Origin: an uncultured Oscillospiraceae bacterium
GTDB lineage: Bacteria > Bacillota_A > Clostridia > Oscillospirales > Acutalibacteraceae
Assembly (NCBI GenBank): GCA_910587995.1
Contig: CAJUNS010000033.1
Span: forward strand, 1-29,732
DNA: 29,732 bases
Reading direction: 5' to 3'
In this document: in pieces, positions 1-8,089 of the stretch
Layout: each line of letters opens with the position of its first letter
Numbering within the stretch: position 1 is the first letter of the stretch
Made by a program: the position numbers and the translations under genes
Notes under the pieces: model-generated
Told to the model about the DNA's origin: nothing
Databases searched by the model: none
Seen by the model: only the letters and a program-made list of their open reading frames with translations

Positions 1-46
1 ACCACCGAGATCTACACTCTTTCCCTACACGACGCTCTTCCGATCT
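1..46 (+). other. Illumina TruSeq adapter contamination
   Basis: The first 46 bases match the Illumina universal/P5 adapter, from ACCACCGAGATCTACAC through to GACGCTCTTCCGATCT. This is synthetic library sequence left on the end of the contig. Read on the minus strand it gives the familiar artefact peptide IGRASCRERV, which here appears as a false C-terminus on the recombinase. Genomic sequence begins at base 47. Confidence 0.98.
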
Positions 47-281
47 GGTCTTGAACCTCTTTGTAGTCGCGCCCCAGCCGGTCGATGCTGAGAATGTAAA
101 GCAGATCACCGGAGCGGATCCTCTTGACCAGCTTTTTGTACTGAGGGCGCTCAAAGTCCTTGCCGGACTGCTTGTCTATGTAGACGTTCCCCGGTGGAAC
201 CGCCTGTTCCGAGAGGGCCCGTCGCTGCCGGTCCTCGTTTTGGTCCGTGCTGGAAACCCGGATATAGCCGTAAACTTTCAT
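47..281 (-). CDS. Serine recombinase/resolvase, N-terminal fragment (runs off left edge)
   Basis: This is the N-terminal catalytic part of a small serine recombinase (resolvase/invertase family), which breaks and rejoins DNA through a covalent phosphoserine. It starts MKVYGYIRVSSTDQ, with the probable nucleophile Ser10 in the Y-x-R-V-S motif, and carries the family's IDRLGRD motif. About 78 genuine residues remain; the rest of the catalytic domain and the DNA-binding domain are lost where the adapter begins. The ATG at 281 is preferred because AGGAG (294-290) lies 8 nt upstream; an in-frame ATG at 287 is only 2 nt from it. The gene may belong to a mobile element or phage, but nothing else of one is visible on this side. 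Confidence 0.9.
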
Positions 282-299
282 TGGCATGGCTCCTTTCAA

Positions 300-336
300 A
301 AATTTATATTTGCTTAATTAAAAAGCAGATAAATTT
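300..336. repeat. Imperfect palindrome upstream of the recombinase
   Basis: AAATTTAT (300-307) is mirrored by ATAAATTT (329-336), and TGCTT (311-315) by AAGCA (323-327), around an AT-rich centre. The palindrome lies just upstream of the recombinase ribosome binding site. It could be a recombinase or repressor binding site, or simply an AT-rich hairpin in the 5' leader. There is no functional evidence beyond the symmetry. Confidence 0.5.
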
Positions 337-365
337 ATTGTACTGGATTTCTAGCTTTCTGACTA

Positions 366-406
366 TGCGGAAGCTCTCCAAAAGCTTCCTTCCTTTCCGC
401 ATTTTT
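366..406 (+). terminator. Possible intrinsic terminator
   Basis: TGCGGAA (366-372) can pair with TTCCGCA (395-401), followed by five T. An alternative inner stem, GGAAGCT with AGCTTCC, competes with it. No plus-strand gene upstream is visible for it to end, so its role is uncertain. The rest of 300-477 is AT-rich and contains no gene I can support. Confidence 0.4.
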
Positions 407-477
407 GAATCCGTAGGCAACGATGCTATTCCACCACTTTTCTCTGCGTAAGGGCTCTCTTTTCTTCCTTCCTCCCC

Positions 478-506
478 TTGCTTTTTCCTTAAGAAGCGTG
501 TAGAAT
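478..506 (+). promoter_or_regulatory. Sigma-A-type promoter of the O-acetyltransferase gene
   Basis: TTGCTT (478-483) and TAGAAT (501-506) are separated by exactly 17 bp. The predicted transcript start near 513 is only a few bases ahead of the AGGAGG ribosome binding site, so the leader is very short. Confidence 0.6.
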
Positions 507-529
507 AGGCCAAAAGGAGGTCGATTGAC

Positions 530-1177
530 ATGACGAACGAAGAAAAACGCATCTTTTCGGGCATTGTGTTCAGCCCGGCGGACCCAGAGCTAAAAGCCAT
601 AAAACTGAAAGCCCACAACTTGGACACCCAGTATAACGCCACCTTTGAGGACGAGTACGAGAAACGGGAACAAATCCTTGCGGAGCTCATTGGCGAGCTT
701 GGAGAGGGCTCCCGCATCCAAGGACCCATTCAGTTCCACTATGGCGTCCACACCAAAATTGGTAAAAACTTTTTTGCCAATTTCAACTTTACGGTTCAAG
801 ATGACGGGGAAGTCATCATCGGCGATGACTGCAATTTTGGCCCCAATGTAACCATTGTCACCCCGGTGCACCCCATGCTCCCCGAAGAGCGCAGGGCCCT
901 CTATGCTCCAGATGGCTCTCCCGCCCACCTGTGCTGGGCCAAGCCGGTGCGCATTGGCAGCGACTGCTGGCTGGGGGCTAATGTGGTGGTCTGTCCGGGT
1001 GTGACCATCGGCGAGGGCTGCGTCATCGGCGCGGGGGCCGTGGTCACCCGCGACATCCCCCCTCACAGCTTCGCCGCCGGAAACCCCTGCCGGGTTATCC
1101 GGGAGATCACCGATGCGGACAGCATGGCCCATAAGCCGGAAATACTGGCGGAATTTTCTGTGGAAAAGCCGGAGTAG
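530..1177 (+). CDS. Maltose/galactoside-type sugar O-acetyltransferase
   Basis: This 215-residue protein belongs to the hexapeptide-repeat (left-handed beta helix) acetyltransferases of the maltose/galactoside O-acetyltransferase family, which move acetyl from acetyl-CoA to a sugar hydroxyl in the cytoplasm. The N-terminal 'mac' helical segment (about residues 5-60) is followed by hexapeptide repeats such as VIIGDDCNFGPNVTIV and CVIGAGAVVTRDIP. The probable catalytic His is in TPVHPM. The C-terminus has the family's AAGNPCRVIREI ending. AGGAGG lies about 9 nt before the ATG. It stands alone behind its own promoter. The true acceptor cannot be read from sequence; detoxification of non-metabolised sugars is the usual proposal. 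Confidence 0.9.
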   Translation: MTNEEKRIFSGIVFSPADPELKAIKLKAHNLDTQYNATFEDEYEKREQILAELIGELGEGSRIQGPIQFHYGVHTKIGKNFFANFNFTVQDDGEVIIGDDCNFGPNVTIVTPVHPMLPEERRALYAPDGSPAHLCWAKPVRIGSDCWLGANVVVCPGVTIGEGCVIGAGAVVTRDIPPHSFAAGNPCRVIREITDADSMAHKPEILAEFSVEKPE

Positions 1178-1399
1178 AAAAATAGCCGCTTCCCTCATTG
1201 CCCCTGTCCGGAAGAGCCGGTGCGGATACCCCCTGCGCTATGCGGGTCCTTCTGGCTTAGATTCTGCTTAATAGACACAGAAAACAGGCAATTGCACGGC
1301 TCTGTCTTCCGTTTAAAGAACTATGGCATTAAAATAACATGGCTCCTCCCGCCTGCATAGGATGGCTTTATAAAGCATTCTATACAAGGAGCGTCATAT

Positions 1400-1897
1400 A
1401 TGAATCATTCATCCAGCGTTTATCTCATTCCGGCCTTGCGCTGCAAGCCACAGGCAGAAGCCAGCATCTCGGGCAGCGAGGGCTTTCCCGACCTATCGGG
1501 CTGGGTGCGCTTTTACCAGACCGATAAGGGTGTAATCGTCTATGCCGAAGTGAGCGGGCTTCCTCAGGCCAGCCAGCCCTGCCAGACAAGAATATTCGGG
1601 TTCCACATTCACCAAGGGCACGACTGCGGCGGCAGCGGTGAAGAGCCGTTTCCCCACGCCATGGCCCATTACAACCCAATGGATTGCGAACATCCCCACC
1701 ACGCTGGCGACCTGCCGCCTCTGTTTGGAAATAAGGGACTTGCCCTATCCGCTTTTCTGACAGACCGCTTTTTTGTGGATGAGATTCTTGGAAATGTGGT
1801 TATCATCCATGACCACCCAGATGATTTCACCACACAGCCCGCGGGGGGCTCCGGTACTAAAATTGCCTGCGGCGTCATCCGCCGGACAGCCGACTGA
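1400..1897 (+). CDS. sodC: Cu/Zn superoxide dismutase family protein, cytoplasmic form
   Basis: This 165-residue protein carries the Cu/Zn superoxide dismutase signature, the enzyme that converts superoxide to peroxide and oxygen. Metal-ligand candidates are His69 and His71 (FHIHQG), His90 (AHYNP), His98/100/101 and Asp104 (HPHHAGDL), and His137 (IIHDHPDD), so both copper and zinc sites look complete. The conserved ending ACGVIRR is present. Two features are unusual. There is no signal peptide or lipobox, although bacterial SodC is normally exported. The electrostatic-guidance Arg before xACGVI is replaced by Lys154. AAGGAG lies about 7-8 nt upstream of the ATG. It appears monocistronic. Confidence 0.9.
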   Translation: MNHSSSVYLIPALRCKPQAEASISGSEGFPDLSGWVRFYQTDKGVIVYAEVSGLPQASQPCQTRIFGFHIHQGHDCGGSGEEPFPHAMAHYNPMDCEHPHHAGDLPPLFGNKGLALSAFLTDRFFVDEILGNVVIIHDHPDDFTTQPAGGSGTKIACGVIRRTAD

Positions 1898-1946
1898 ATA
1901 AATGTATGGCAGGATTTTTGAATTGTAATGCTTGCACCTTTTTGAC

Positions 1947-1975
1947 TTGACTTTTTTCCAAAGCTGTGCTATAGT
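1947..1975 (+). promoter_or_regulatory. Promoter of the ileS T-box transcript
   Basis: TTGACT (1947-1952), a 17-bp spacer and TATAGT (1970-1975) preceded by TGC (an extended -10) form a strong housekeeping promoter. The predicted start is near 1982, immediately before the T-box leader. Confidence 0.8.
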
Positions 1976-1981
1976 AAAGCG

Positions 1982-2237
1982 AATAACATACACCATAAAG
2001 ACTGTGATGGAGACAGGCATGCCGCGCCTATGGCCTCAGAGAGCCGGTGGTTGGTGCGAACCGGCGGCGCACGCGGGGTGTGCATCCCTCCTGAGTCGCG
2101 AGCTGAATAAGACCCGGCTTTGCCGTGCTCTTTAGTAGGCAGGCCGGTCCCGCCGTTACCGGGGAGCTATTGATGGATAGCGAAATGGGTGGTAGAGCGA
2201 AGCATGCCTTCGTCCCGTTTGGGACGGAGGCTTTTTT
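1982..2237 (+). promoter_or_regulatory. T-box riboswitch (tRNA-Ile sensing) with terminator, controlling ileS
   Basis: This is a T-box leader, in which uncharged tRNA binding disrupts a terminator and allows synthetase expression. Stem I can be traced: GGAG (2009-2012) pairs with CTCC (2088-2091), and GCATGCC (2017-2023) with GGTGTGC (2077-2083). ATC at 2084-2086, in the internal loop between them, is the likely isoleucine specifier codon. The apical part has the characteristic CAGAGAGCCGGTGG / GGTGCGAACCGG motifs. The T-box bulge sequence is GGGTGGTAGAGCG (2188-2200). The terminator is an 11-bp stem (2206-2216 with 2221-2231) and six T (2232-2237). The specifier assignment is inference from the fold, and it agrees with the downstream gene. 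Confidence 0.93.
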
Positions 2238-2255
2238 GTGGAAAGGATGATGAAC

Positions 2256-5200
2256 ATGAGCAAGTACCGGGAGGTCTCCGCGAACATGAATTTCGTGGAG
2301 CGGGAAAAGGCAGTGGAACAGTTCTGGTCTGAGCACAACATTTTTGAAAAGAGTGTGGAGACTCGAAAGGACTGCCCCGCCTATACCTTTTATGACGGCC
2401 CCCCCACCGCCAACGGCAAGCCCCACATCGGCCACCCCGAAACCCGCGCCTTTAAGGACCTGTTTCCCCGCTATCAAACCATGAAGGGAAAAATGGTGCC
2501 CCGCAAGGCTGGCTGGGACACCCACGGCCTGCCTGTGGAGCTGGAGGTGGAAAAGCTTCTGCACATTAACGGCAAGGAGCAGATTGAGCAGTACGGCATT
2601 GCCCCCTTTATTGCGAAGTGCAAGGAGAGCGTGTGGAAATATAAGGGCATGTGGGAGGACTTCTCCAAGGCCATCGGCTTTTGGGCTGACATGGATCACC
2701 CCTATGTTACCTATGACAACAGCTTTATTGAGTCCGAGTGGTGGGCCCTCAAACAGATTTGGGACAAAGGCCTGCTCTATAAGGGCTTTAAAATCGTCCC
2801 CTACTGCCCCCGCTGCGGCACCCCCCTCAGCTCCCACGAGGTGGCTCAGGGTTATAAAGATGTGAAAGAGCGCTCGGCCATTGCCAAATTTAAGTGTAGG
2901 GACGAGGACGCCTACATTTTGGCCTGGACCACCACCCCCTGGACGCTGCCCAGCAATGTGGCCTTGTGCGTCAACGCGGAAGAGGACTATGTGAAGGTCT
3001 CTTACACCAAGGATGGCAGCACAGAAACCTACTACCTGGCCGCCGCCCTGTGCGACGCGGTTTTGGGCGAGGACAGCTATACCATTCTAGAGCGCTATAA
3101 GGGCGCGGACTTGGAGCGCAAGGAATACGAGCCCCTGTTCGATTTTGTCAGCCCCAAGGAGCACTGCTGGTATGTGGTATGCGACAACTATGTAACCCTC
3201 ACCGACGGCACGGGCATTGTGCACATTGCCCCGGCCTTTGGCGAGGATGACGCCAAGGTGGGGCGGAAATACGGCCTGCCTCTGGTGCAGCTGGTGGACC
3301 AAAAGGGCCAGATGACCCCCGAAACCAAGTGGCCCGGCCTCTTCTGCAAGGACGCGGACAAGGAGATTCTGGTGGATTTGGAGAGCCGGGGCCTGCTGTT
3401 CAGCGCCCCCAAGTTCGAGCACAGCTACCCCTTCTGCTGGCGCTGCGACACCCCTCTTATCTACTATGCCCGGGAGAGCTGGTACATTGAGATGACCAAG
3501 GTGAAGGACCAGCTGATCGCCAACAACAACACGGTCAACTGGCTGCCTGAAAGCATTGGCAAGGGCCGCTTTGGCGATTGGCTGGAAAACGTCCAGGACT
3601 GGGCGGTGAGCCGCAACCGCTACTGGGGCACGCCTCTTAATATCTGGGAGTGCGAGTGCGGCCACCGGCATGCCATCGGCAGCGTCGCCGAGCTTAAGGA
3701 GATGTCTCCCAACTGCCCGGAGGATATTGAGCTCCACCGGCCCTTTGTGGATGAGGTGACCATCACCTGTCCCCACTGCGGCAAGCAGATGCGCCGGGTG
3801 CCGGAGGTGATTGACTGCTGGTTTGACAGCGGCGCCATGCCCTTTGCCCAGCATCACTACCCCTTTGAGAACAAGGAGCTCTTTGAGAGCCAGTTCCCCG
3901 CCGACTTCATCTCTGAGGCGGTGGACCAGACCCGGGGCTGGTTCTACTCCCTGCTGGCCATTTCCACCCTGCTTTTTGACAAGGCCCCCTACAAGAACGT
4001 GCTGGTGCTGGGCCATGTGCTGGACGAAAACGGCCAGAAGATGAGCAAATCCAAGGGCAACGCGGTAGACCCCATTGCGGTTTTGGACAAGTTTGGCTCC
4101 GACTCCCTGCGCTGGTACTTCTACACCACCTGCGCCCCCTGGCTGCCCAAGCGCTTCTCGGAGAAGGCCGTGGTGGAGGGTCAGAAGAAGTTCTTCTCCA
4201 CTCTGTGGAACACCTACGCTTTCTTTGTGCTGTACGCCAACATCGACGGCTTTGACCCTGCCGCCCGCCGTTTGGACGACTGCCCGCTGACGGTAATGGA
4301 CCGCTGGCTGCTGTCCCGGCTGAACTCGGCGGTGCAGGACCTGGACGGGAATCTGGCCCAGTATAAGGTGCCAGAGGCTGCCCGGGTTTTGCAGGACTTT
4401 GTGGACGAGCTGAGCAACTGGTATGTGCGCCGCAGCCGGGAGCGCTTCTGGGTCCAGGGAGAGTCTGATGATAAGACCGCCGCCTATATGACTCTGTATA
4501 CCGCCCTGGTGACCACCGCCAAAATGCTGGCCCCGCTGGCCCCCTTTATGAGCGAGGACATCTACCAGAACCTGGTGCGTTCGGTGGACAGCAGCGCGCC
4601 GGAGAGCGTGCACCTGTGCCAGTTCCCCCTGTGCTGCCAGAGCCGGATCGACAAAAAGCTGGAGCAGGACATGGACGAAGTGCTGCGGGTGGTGACCCTG
4701 GGCCGGGCCGCCCGGAATCAGGCCAACTTGAAAAACCGCCAGCCTCTGCCCCGCCTGTGTACCAATGCGGACTCCGGCTTGAGCGGCCTCTATCAGGACA
4801 TCATCAAGCAGGAACTGAACGTAAAGGCGCTGGAGTTTTTGACAGACGTGTCGGAATTTACTGCCTACAGCTTTAAGCCTCAGCTCAAGCTGCTGGGCAA
4901 AAAGCTGGGCAAGCGCTTGGGCGCGGTGCGCCAGGCTCTACAGGACCTGGACGGAGCCCAGGCCAAGCGGCAGCTGGACGCCCAAGGGGTTCTGACTCTT
5001 GCCCTGGAGGACGGGGAAGTAAGCCTGACTCCCGAGGAGCTGCTCATTGAGACCAGCCAGAAGGAGGGCTATACCTCCGTCTCAGACCGGGGCCTGACGG
5101 TGGTGCTGGACACCAGCCTCACCGATGAGTTGGTAGAAGAGGGTTTTGTGCGGGAGATTGTCTCCAAACTGCAGTCCATGCGTAAGGACGCGGGCTTTGT

Positions 5201-5387
5201 GGTCACAGACCACATCCGGGTCAGCCACCAGGGCAGCAGCCGGGTGGAAGAAATCCTGCGCAAAAACGAGGCCTCCATTTTGGGCGATGTACTGGGAGAC
5301 AGCTGCGCCTATGGCCAGCTGGCCGGTTACACCGCCAAATGGGATATTAACGGCGAAGAGACCAGCTTCGGCGTGGAGAAAGCGTAG
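2256..5387 (+). CDS. ileS: Isoleucyl-tRNA synthetase (long, type-2-like)
   Basis: A class I synthetase of 1043 residues that charges tRNA-Ile and edits valine. The HIGH motif is exact at residues 57-60 (GKPHIGH) and KMSKS is at 595-599. GWDTHGLPVE, a CPRCG zinc ribbon near residues 180-185 and the CP1 editing insertion are present. Its length and sequence style, for example the run TYDNSFIESEWWALKQIWD, resemble the eukaryote-like type 2 enzymes of clostridia, a class associated with low mupirocin sensitivity. I prefer the ATG at 2256, 9 nt after GGAAAGG, over the in-frame GTG (2238) and ATGs (2247, 2250). It is controlled by the T-box upstream and ended by a terminator at 5411. Confidence 0.97.
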   Translation: MSKYREVSANMNFVEREKAVEQFWSEHNIFEKSVETRKDCPAYTFYDGPPTANGKPHIGHPETRAFKDLFPRYQTMKGKMVPRKAGWDTHGLPVELEVEKLLHINGKEQIEQYGIAPFIAKCKESVWKYKGMWEDFSKAIGFWADMDHPYVTYDNSFIESEWWALKQIWDKGLLYKGFKIVPYCPRCGTPLSSHEVAQGYKDVKERSAIAKFKCRDEDAYILAWTTTPWTLPSNVALCVNAEEDYVKVSYTKDGSTETYYLAAALCDAVLGEDSYTILERYKGADLERKEYEPLFDFVSPKEHCWYVVCDNYVTLTDGTGIVHIAPAFGEDDAKVGRKYGLPLVQLVDQKGQMTPETKWPGLFCKDADKEILVDLESRGLLFSAPKFEHSYPFCWRCDTPLIYYARESWYIEMTKVKDQLIANNNTVNWLPESIGKGRFGDWLENVQDWAVSRNRYWGTPLNIWECECGHRHAIGSVAELKEMSPNCPEDIELHRPFVDEVTITCPHCGKQMRRVPEVIDCWFDSGAMPFAQHHYPFENKELFESQFPADFISEAVDQTRGWFYSLLAISTLLFDKAPYKNVLVLGHVLDENGQKMSKSKGNAVDPIAVLDKFGSDSLRWYFYTTCAPWLPKRFSEKAVVEGQKKFFSTLWNTYAFFVLYANIDGFDPAARRLDDCPLTVMDRWLLSRLNSAVQDLDGNLAQYKVPEAARVLQDFVDELSNWYVRRSRERFWVQGESDDKTAAYMTLYTALVTTAKMLAPLAPFMSEDIYQNLVRSVDSSAPESVHLCQFPLCCQSRIDKKLEQDMDEVLRVVTLGRAARNQANLKNRQPLPRLCTNADSGLSGLYQDIIKQELNVKALEFLTDVSEFTAYSFKPQLKLLGKKLGKRLGAVRQALQDLDGAQAKRQLDAQGVLTLALEDGEVSLTPEELLIETSQKEGYTSVSDRGLTVVLDTSLTDELVEEGFVREIVSKLQSMRKDAGFVVTDHIRVSHQGSSRVEEILRKNEASILGDVLGDSCAYGQLAGYTAKWDINGEETSFGVEKA

Positions 5388-5410
5388 GCTGATTTGTAGG
5401 CAAGTGAAAA

Positions 5411-5445
5411 AAGGCAGGAGCTCCCTAGCTTCTGCCTTTTGTTTT
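5411..5445 (+). terminator. Intrinsic terminator of ileS
   Basis: A 10-bp stem (5413-5422 with 5427-5436, one G-U pair), a CCCT loop and a TTTTGTTTT tail follow the ileS stop codon by about 25 bases. Confidence 0.9.
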
Positions 5446-5613
5446 GGGCGGGGCAAGCCACCTTTGAAGCAACTGGCAAACCCTTTTCTCCTGCACCGCC
5501 AAACCGCTCCCCTTGGAAACTCTCTCCCCCAAGAATTCTCCTATTGAATTCCCCGCTTATCTGTGCTAAAATAGATAAAATCCCCAAAATCCGCCTTAGA
5601 AAGGAAGCAAAAA

Positions 5614-6156
5614 ATGAACGACGTATTCATTGAACGTATGGTAAAGAAAAAAATGGAACCTCTTGATATGCTGATCATCGTGGGCGTTCTTGCCGCCATC
5701 CTGGTGGCCGGCGTCATCGGCTTTGTGGTGGGCTTTCTCATCATTGCCTTTCCCATGCTGACCCTGCTCATCTGGGCTGGGGCCATTTTCGGCGGCTACA
5801 AGCTCATCTCCATGCAAATGCTGGAGTATGAGTACAGCCTGACCAACGGCTTTGTTACGGTGGACAAGATTTTGAACCGCTCCTCCCGCAAGCGCATGAC
5901 CTCCTTTGAGTGCGACACCTGCGAGGACATCGGCAAATACACCGAAAACGCCGCCCGGCTCAAAACCCGCTCCTTCGACGCCCGCGTCTATGCCAGCCAG
6001 TTTCGGGATGGCCGCGATGCCTGGTACATGATCGTCCGCAGCGGCAAAACCGGGAAGACGCTGGTGGTGTTCGACCCAGACGAAGAGCTTTTGGAAACCA
6101 TAAAGAAGTTTATTCCCCGTTCGCTGAAGTTTGAAAAGTTCGGGCGGAACGGATGA
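5614..6156 (+). CDS. Two-helix membrane protein with cytoplasmic C-terminal domain, unknown function
   Basis: This 180-residue protein is not one I can name with confidence; it resembles clostridial DUF6106-type proteins. A short basic N-terminus (IERMVKKK) is followed by two adjacent hydrophobic segments (about residues 18-37 and 40-62). A soluble region of about 115 residues follows, rich in beta-type sequence such as YEYSLTNGFVTVDKIL and KTLVVFDPDEELLETIKKFIP, which recalls bacterial PH-like domains. AAAGGAAG lies about 8 nt upstream of the ATG. It is separated from ileS by a terminator, so it is probably independently transcribed, and it converges on the next minus-strand gene. Confidence 0.8.
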   Translation: MNDVFIERMVKKKMEPLDMLIIVGVLAAILVAGVIGFVVGFLIIAFPMLTLLIWAGAIFGGYKLISMQMLEYEYSLTNGFVTVDKILNRSSRKRMTSFECDTCEDIGKYTENAARLKTRSFDARVYASQFRDGRDAWYMIVRSGKTGKTLVVFDPDEELLETIKKFIPRSLKFEKFGRNG

Positions 6157-6183
6157 GCTCCGTCCCAGCCCGGCGGCAAAACG

Positions 6184-6223
6184 AAAAGAGGAACCCGGTT
6201 ATTCTTACCTGGGTTCCTCTTTC
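6184..6223. terminator. Bidirectional intrinsic terminator between convergent genes
   Basis: GAGGAACCC (6188-6196) pairs with GGGTTCCTC (6211-6219). The stem is flanked by AAAA on the left and TTT on the right, so it can end transcripts from both sides: the membrane protein gene on plus and the coiled-coil gene on minus. Confidence 0.85.
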
Positions 6224-6245
6224 TGTTCGTCTGGGGCGCATCGGC

Positions 6246-6881
6246 TCATTCTCCCCCGCCCTCCACGGCCACGGGGGCTTCTGGGCTGACTGCTTCTGGA
6301 GAACTGGTCTCGCTGGAAGCTTCCTCCTGCCGGCCGTCCTCCTTGTCCAGCACAGATTTCACTTTTTTGTTGTCCTGTTCCGCCAGCATGCGCAGTGCCA
6401 TAGCCATCATGTAGGCTTTCATGTCGTTTTCCAAAAGGTATTTCTCGTCTTTCGGGGGCACTTTGTGGCCCTTGCTGATGCTGCGGGCAATTTTGGCGCA
6501 CTTTTTCATTTTGTCCATCTGCTCTTTCAGCGCGTCGGTTTGCTTTTGGGTCTGCTCCCGCATTTGGATGCTCTGCTGGCGCGCCACATCCAGCATCTGC
6601 TGAACCGCCTTTCGCTTTTCCCGCTGAGCCTGCTGCCGCCGTTCTTCTGGAGTCAACGGCTCGGGAGACTGCTGGGAGCCAGCCTGGCCGGCTTCCTGAG
6701 CGGCTTGCTGCTGATCCTGCAAATAGTCCAGCGCCTCTTGGGAGAGCTCCACCCGGTCTTCCCGGGAAGTCCGGCGCTTCCCTTCAGAGGCTTGCAGGCC
6801 GGTGGAAGCTTGAGAGGGCGCGGACACAGTGTGAGCGGTGGTTTTTCTAGAGGCGGACCGGGGATCAAACTGTAGATTCAT
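6246..6881 (-). CDS. Coiled-coil, Gln/Glu-rich hypothetical protein
   Basis: This is a soluble protein of about 211 residues with no signal peptide. The N-terminal 45 residues are Ser/Thr-rich and disordered. Next comes a run reminiscent of FlgM-like proteins (REDRVELSQEALDYLQ), then a long charged coiled coil (about residues 50-125). A conserved-looking segment, SKGHKVPPKDEKYLLENDMK, follows with AYMMAMALRML, and the tail is an acidic, Ser/Pro-rich stretch. I recall similar short proteins with the KVPPxDExYLxxxD motif in many clostridia, without a known function. The ATG at 6881 is preferred over that at 6884 because AGGAGG is then 7 nt away rather than 4. Confidence 0.75.
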   Translation of the reverse strand: MNLQFDPRSASRKTTAHTVSAPSQASTGLQASEGKRRTSREDRVELSQEALDYLQDQQQAAQEAGQAGSQQSPEPLTPEERRQQAQREKRKAVQQMLDVARQQSIQMREQTQKQTDALKEQMDKMKKCAKIARSISKGHKVPPKDEKYLLENDMKAYMMAMALRMLAEQDNKKVKSVLDKEDGRQEEASSETSSPEAVSPEAPVAVEGGGE

Positions 6882-7020
6882 CATAATCCCTCCTTCTTAC
6901 TTATTAAGTCGGCAAGATGGGAGAGAAAAATAAGGGGAGGCGGTAAAGAAATTGTACAAGGCCAAAAAGAGAAAGAGAAAAGAGACAGGGCTGGCAGCCA
7001 GCGGCTTGCCCTTCCATCGC

Positions 7021-7953
7021 TCAATTCCACAGCAGGCGCTGTCCAGTCAACCAGCTTTTCTGCTGGGCTTCTGTGATCCGGTCATCCGGGCGGGGGCCTC
7101 CCAGCAAAAAGGGAGAATCTGGGTCGTGGGCCTGCCGGTTGCGCAGCGCAGCGGCAGGACTGGCGTTGGCATAACAATAGCGGCACAGATGGCCGCAGGT
7201 ATCGTAAGCGCCCACATCCTGCCCCATAAAGCAAGCGCAGGCCCCAGGCCGCACAGCGGAGGTCTTCGGTAGGCGGATTCCCTGGCCCAAAGCCTGCTCA
7301 TAGACCGGAAGGGTTAGACACCCAGAGCAGTCTACCCCGTAAGGAGCCAGCTCATCCCCCTCGGCGCAGGCTTTCAGGGTCATTCCCCTGCGTTGGGCTA
7401 TGGCTGCCAGCTCCCGGCCCAAAGCCAGCCGGTCCTCCCGGCAGACCTCCCGCGCTTCAGGAAAATTCCGGCGGACCTTTTGATATAAATCCAGAAAGCT
7501 GATGATGGCCGTATGGGTGGCGCCCTCTAGAACTTCGGCCATGTAGGAAAACGCGGCGATGTGCCGTTCCAGAGGATAGCTGGGAGAGAGAAAAATAGGG
7601 TCGTACCGCCAAGCCACCCGGTGGGGGCCCAAAGCCTGGGAAAGGCGCAAAAAATCTTTCAAAATCTGAGCCTTGTCGGGCACATAAGGCTCAATCTCCG
7701 GGCCGTAGGGGGTCAGGGTAACAAACCAGTACTGCCCGTAGCCGGAGAGCTCAGACAGGCGTTCCAGCATGGGGGCAGGGTTTTTGGTGCAGAAGACAAA
7801 CAGGTCTACCACCTGGGGCGAGAGGCGGTAGCGGGTCACCTGTCCTGGCGCCCGGGGGTTGCGCACACACAGGCTGCCCGCTTGCAGGCGGCGGAAAAAC
7901 CACTCAGAATAGAAAGCGGGAATATCTGTGCGCATACTGGCTCGAAGAATCAT
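7021..7953 (-). CDS. DUF1848 family protein with CxxxCxxC Fe-S motif
   Basis: This 310-residue protein begins MILRASMRTDIPAFYSEWF and continues VVDLFVFCTKNPAPMLERL, both hallmarks of DUF1848. Near the C-terminus CGHLCRYCYAN gives the CxxxCxxC spacing of radical-SAM clusters, but it sits at the wrong end for a classical radical SAM protein. Further cysteines occur in DCSGCL and GACACF. It probably binds an iron-sulfur cluster; the biochemical role is unknown. The ATG at 7953 has AAAGGAG 8 nt upstream; the reading frame stays open to 8052, but that extension has no ribosome binding site and an untypical sequence. The gene is divergent from the ABC exporter operon. Confidence 0.88.
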   Translation of the reverse strand: MILRASMRTDIPAFYSEWFFRRLQAGSLCVRNPRAPGQVTRYRLSPQVVDLFVFCTKNPAPMLERLSELSGYGQYWFVTLTPYGPEIEPYVPDKAQILKDFLRLSQALGPHRVAWRYDPIFLSPSYPLERHIAAFSYMAEVLEGATHTAIISFLDLYQKVRRNFPEAREVCREDRLALGRELAAIAQRRGMTLKACAEGDELAPYGVDCSGCLTLPVYEQALGQGIRLPKTSAVRPGACACFMGQDVGAYDTCGHLCRYCYANASPAAALRNRQAHDPDSPFLLGGPRPDDRITEAQQKSWLTGQRLLWN

Positions 7954-8089
7954 AGCATCAGCTCCTTTGAAGGGGATTATACCAGAAATTTCCTTTTGAC
8001 GCAAGGCGGCGTTTACCATGTAAAAGCCGCCCCGCAGCCGTATAGATTCCACGGCGCATTTTGCTCTCTTCCAACCAAAGAGAAAACGA

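Noticed and set aside
1178..1399. GC-rich partial inverted repeats after the O-acetyltransferase
   Set aside because: Pairings are short and interrupted and lack a T tail, so no terminator or RNA is called.
3087..4613. 508-codon open frame antisense to ileS
   Set aside because: It is a GC-rich shadow of a strongly conserved gene, with low-complexity Val/Gln/His composition and no ribosome binding site.
5910..6134. Arg-rich frame inside the two-helix membrane protein gene
   Set aside because: An out-of-frame shadow with typical Arg/Pro bias.
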